DNA from: Flavisolibacter sp.
GTDB taxonomy: Bacteria > Bacteroidota > Bacteroidia > Chitinophagales > Chitinophagaceae
Reading direction: 5' to 3'
Length of the DNA stretch: 17,940 bases
Assembly (NCBI GenBank): GCA_013695175.1
Contig: JACDAZ010000090.1
Span: 1 to 17,940, forward strand
Shown piece after piece: positions 15,556 through 17,940 of this stretch. Under the pieces are notes generated by a model that did not search any database, was not told where the DNA came from, and saw only the letters and a program-made list of their open reading frames with translations. Every line of letters begins with the position of its first letter. Position 1 is the first letter of the stretch. The translations under genes were made by a program, and so were the position numbers.

Positions 15556-16328
15556 TATGATTCTGTTTTTAATGAATGACCTGTTAGTTTTATAAATACA
15601 TCTTCAAGATTTGCTTTCTTCACTTCTTTCGGACGTTCAAAACCTGTTGCCACTAAGTTATCAATTAATTGATCCGGTGAATCAAGAGCAACAATTTCAC
15701 CACTGTCTACTATTGCTACCCTGTCACATAAATATTCAGCTTCGTCCATATAATGTGTAGTGATAATTACAGTTGTTCCTTTACTTCTGATCCTTTTTAT
15801 AAGCTCCCAAAGATTTCGCCTTGCCTGCGGATCTAAACCCGTTGTGGGTTCATCTAAAAAAATAATCAAAGGATCATTTATTAAAGTAGTGGCAACGGAA
15901 AAACGCTGCTTTTGTCCACCGCTCAATTCCTTAAATTTTGATTTTGACTTATCTTTTAAATTTACCTGCTCCAATAAACCCATCGCATCTACCTTTCTGT
16001 TGTACAAACCTCCAAAGAGTTCTATTAATTCAACCAAAGTAAGATTGGGATAAAAACCACTTGCCTGTAATTGTACACCAATGATTTTTTTGATTTTATC
16101 AGGTGATTTATCAAGATCAATATCATGTACAATTACCTTACCCGAAGTTTTTGTTCTTAATGTTTCAATGATCTCAAGTGTGGTTGATTTACCTGCACCA
16201 TTGGGTCCCAGTAAACCAAAAATTTCTCCTTCGTAAACATCAAAGCTAATGCCTTTAACTGCATTAAAACTTCCATAGTTTTTTACTAAATCTTGCACAG
16301 AAATAATCACTTTTTTCATGCTTCTCAT
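15555..16328 (-). CDS. ABC transporter ATP-binding protein (ABC-2 type)
   Basis: A 257-residue ATPase of an ABC exporter. Walker [10 protein letters not shown] is at 41-49, the Q-loop in [10 protein letters not shown] (Gln86/Gln88), signature LSGGQKQR at 135-142, Walker [15 protein letters not shown] at 154-167 and the switch His192 in [15 protein letters not shown]. The tail [16 protein letters not shown] is typical of drug or ABC-2 efflux ATPases of the DrrA/CcmA/NodI kind. No membrane permease lies beside it; the downstream neighbour is the FKBP gene, so the partner must be encoded elsewhere or is missing. The ATG at 16328 overlaps the fbp stop as ATGA; an ATG three codons inside (16319) is also possible. 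Substrate unknown. Confidence 0.92.
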   Translation of the reverse strand: MRSMKKVIISVQDLVKNYGSFNAVKGISFDVYEGEIFGLLGPNGAGKSTTLEIIETLRTKTSGKVIVHDIDLDKSPDKIKKIIGVQLQASGFYPNLTLVELIELFGGLYNRKVDAMGLLEQVNLKDKSKSKFKELSGGQKQRFSVATTLINDPLIIFLDEPTTGLDPQARRNLWELIKRIRSKGTTVIITTHYMDEAEYLCDRVAIVDSGEIVALDSPDQLIDNLVATGFERPKEVKKANLEDVFIKLTGHSLKTES

Positions 16329-17347
16329 TTTTCCTTAGCTGTAGCAAGACAATGTTCTAATTCTTCCATCATCTTATTGCTTCCTACAAAAAATGGCGTA
16401 CGTTCATGTAATTCAGTAGGTTCAATATCTAAAATGTGCATAGTACCATTAGTTGCTTTTCCACCGGCAACTTCCACAATAAATGCAAATGGATTGCATT
16501 CATAAAGCAAACGCAATTTTCCTTTTGGTTTATCTGTAGTTCCCGGATACATAAAAATGCCCCCTTTAATAAGATTACGATGTACATCTGAAACCATACT
16601 TCCTATATAACGTTGTGTATAAGGGCCCCCTTGTTCTTTTCTTTTATTCTGGCAGGTGTCAATATATTTTTTTACACCATAATCATATAAAAAGAAATTT
16701 CCATGATTTACAGAATAAATTTTTCCAGATTCCGGACATTTTATATTGGGATGGCTTAGGCAAAATTCTCCAATAGCAGGATCAAGTGTGAATCCGTTTA
16801 CACTTCTTTTTGTAGCATATACCAACATGGTAGATGAGCCGTAAACAATATAACCGGCAGCGACCTGGTTTCTTCCTTTTTGAAGAAAATCTTCCTTAAC
16901 TACAGGTGTTCCTAATTTACTGATGCGGCGGTATATGCTGAAAATGGTTCCAATAGAAACGTTCACATCTATATTACCACTGCCATCCAATGGATCAAAA
17001 AGACATACATATTTTGACTGGTTACTCACTTCATCATCAAAAGCAACAAAATCATCCAGTTCTTCACTGGCAATACCGGCACAGCTTACACCTCTTTGTA
17101 ATACACTCACAAATTGGTTATTTGCATATTCATCCAGTTTTTTTACTTCTTCACCCTGCACATTTACCGTACCTACATCACCAAGTATATCAACTAAACC
17201 TGCTTTATTTACTTCTACATTCACACGCTTGGAAGCAAGACCAATATCACGTAGCAGCGTACTTAATTCGCCCGTTGCATGCGGAAACTGGCGTAATGAC
17301 TGTATTGTAAATTCATCTAAGGTTAAAACTGTACGGTTTGGAATCAT
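16325..17347 (-). CDS. fbp: fructose-1,6-bisphosphatase class I
   Basis: Gluconeogenic enzyme of 340 residues that removes the 1-phosphate of fructose-1,6-bisphosphate in the cytoplasm using Mg2+. Metal-binding IASEELDD (Glu95/Glu96) and [14 protein letters not shown] (Asp118, Asp121) are the class I signature. Substrate-side motifs [14 protein letters not shown] and [15 protein letters not shown] with the following GGKATNG are also in place. Length is normal for the class. It is the first gene of a run with the ABC ATPase, FKBP, YfiT-like and NUDIX genes, which look like accidental co-operon partners in function. The ATG at 17347 is preceded by a good -7 element at 17369-17376. Confidence 0.96.
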   Translation of the reverse strand: MIPNRTVLTLDEFTIQSLRQFPHATGELSTLLRDIGLASKRVNVEVNKAGLVDILGDVGTVNVQGEEVKKLDEYANNQFVSVLQRGVSCAGIASEELDDFVAFDDEVSNQSKYVCLFDPLDGSGNIDVNVSIGTIFSIYRRISKLGTPVVKEDFLQKGRNQVAAGYIVYGSSTMLVYATKRSVNGFTLDPAIGEFCLSHPNIKCPESGKIYSVNHGNFFLYDYGVKKYIDTCQNKRKEQGGPYTQRYIGSMVSDVHRNLIKGGIFMYPGTTDKPKGKLRLLYECNPFAFIVEVAGGKATNGTMHILDIEPTELHERTPFFVGSNKMMEELEHCLATAKEK

Positions 17348-17368
17348 AAACTTTTTTTAATAGGTCAG

Positions 17369-17376
17369 CAAAAGTA
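17369..17376 (-). promoter_or_regulatory. -7 element of the fbp operon promoter
   Basis: On the minus strand this reads TACTTTTG followed by C, an exact TAnnTTTG, 21 bases before the fbp ATG. No TTG is visible at the -33 distance; the nearest (CAA on the plus strand at 17389) is too close. The remainder of the 155-base gap to the aspartokinase shows no riboswitch-like structure that I can recognise. Confidence 0.55.
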
Positions 17377-17502
17377 AGCATAGAGGCACAATTAGTGCAG
17401 GAATTCATATCATTAAGATTTCAAGTAACTCCATTCATAAATTATATTTTTAAAATCAAATCAAAAGGAAGATTAAGCATCTTTGTCAAAAACGGGCAGG
17501 AA

Positions 17503-17940
17503 ATGAAGGTTTTTAAATTTGGTGGTGCCTCAGTAAGTACGGTTGAAAGAATTAAAAATGTTGGATTCATTCTAAAAAAATATGAGAATGAAAAGTTGCT
17601 GGTGGTGATTTCGGCAATGGGTAAAACTACAAATACACTGGAAAAAGTTGTAAATGCATTTTATGAAAAAGATAAGTCATCAGCTTTATCACTTTTTGAA
17701 GAAATTAAAAAAACTCATTTAAACATTGCTTTTGATCTTACAGGAGAACCAATACATGCACTGCAGGATTTTTTTACAGAAATAGAATGGCTGTTGCACG
17801 ACAACCCTGTAAAACCGTATGATTATTATTATGATCAAATAGTATGTATTGGTGAAATGCTTTCTTCAACCATAGTGAGTAATTATTTAAATTCTGCAGG
17901 AGTAAATAATAAATGGATTGATGTTCGGGATGTTATACGG
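17503..17940 (+). CDS. aspartate kinase, 3' end missing
   Basis: First 146 codons of aspartokinase, which phosphorylates aspartate at the head of the lysine, threonine, methionine and diaminopimelate pathway. MKVFKFGGASVSTVERIKNV carries the KFGG(A/T)S nucleotide-binding signature, followed by LLVVISAMGKTTNTLEKV (residues 27-44, the second conserved strand and loop) and QIVCIGEMLSS (about 116-126), which contains the conserved GE of the substrate site. The ATG at 17503 is preceded by GGGCAGGAA, one of the few purine-rich ribosome-binding-like stretches here. The ACT regulatory domains, and whether it is fused to homoserine dehydrogenase, lie outside the window, so lysC and thrA cannot be distinguished. 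It is divergent from fbp. Confidence 0.93.
   Translation, partial: MKVFKFGGASVSTVERIKNVGFILKKYENEKLLVVISAMGKTTNTLEKVVNAFYEKDKSSALSLFEEIKKTHLNIAFDLTGEPIHALQDFFTEIEWLLHDNPVKPYDYYYDQIVCIGEMLSSTIVSNYLNSAGVNNKWIDVRDVIR

Noticed and set aside
16923..17360. Long open frames on the plus strand opposite fbp.
   Set aside because: They lie wholly opposite a well-conserved enzyme gene and are rich in Ser/Thr or His as expected from antisense reading.
17348..17502. Lysine riboswitch or attenuator ahead of the aspartokinase.
   Set aside because: The gap is only 155 bases, shares space with the fbp promoter, and shows no paired stems or terminator that I can see.

Overview
The window looks like chromosomal DNA of a Bacteroidota bacterium, most likely a Chitinophagaceae-type member. 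Signs are the low GC content, dense gene packing with hardly any Shine-Dalgarno sequences, several upstream elements of the Bacteroidota TAnnTTTG (-7) type, and a gene set usual for that phylum: a DUF4294 lipoprotein-like secreted protein, a TonB-like transducer, a CcmF with a long soluble insert, and a KFGGAS-type aspartokinase. I see no rRNA, tRNA, CRISPR array, insertion sequence or prophage, and no gene-free stretch exceeds 175 bases.

Layout: (1) 1-2485: the 3' part of ispE (isoprenoid synthesis) converges with a small VOC-fold protein, followed by ornithine aminotransferase (rocD). (2) 6656-2557, minus strand: ccmE and ccmF, for cytochrome c haem delivery and ligation, followed by a secreted DUF4294 protein and a small four-helix membrane protein. 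A near-perfect promoter precedes ccmE. (3) 6828-11730, plus strand: five tightly packed genes, in order a ureohydrolase, a membrane protein with a PH-like tail, an unusual radical SAM protein, an MFS transporter and a short-chain dehydrogenase. (4) 11820-14027, plus strand: a TonB-like protein and folC. (5) 17347-14008, minus strand: fbp, an ABC ATPase, an FKBP prolyl isomerase, a YfiT/DinB protein and a NUDIX hydrolase, with junctions of -4, -1, +1 and +32 bases. (6) 17503 to the end: the 5' part of an aspartokinase.

How they work together: most genes are housekeeping. The ureohydrolase and rocD could form an arginine to ornithine to glutamate semialdehyde route, but they sit in separate transcription units and the ureohydrolase substrate is unproven. 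CcmE carries a CxxxY haem-binding motif instead of HxxxY, which points to the variant System I cytochrome c pathway. The most interesting candidate for something undescribed is unit 3. A radical SAM enzyme with a roughly 180-residue N-terminal domain that I cannot assign is translationally coupled to a membrane protein and lies 8 bases from an exporter and then a reductase, which could be a small-molecule modification and transport pathway. That reading is inference from gene order only.
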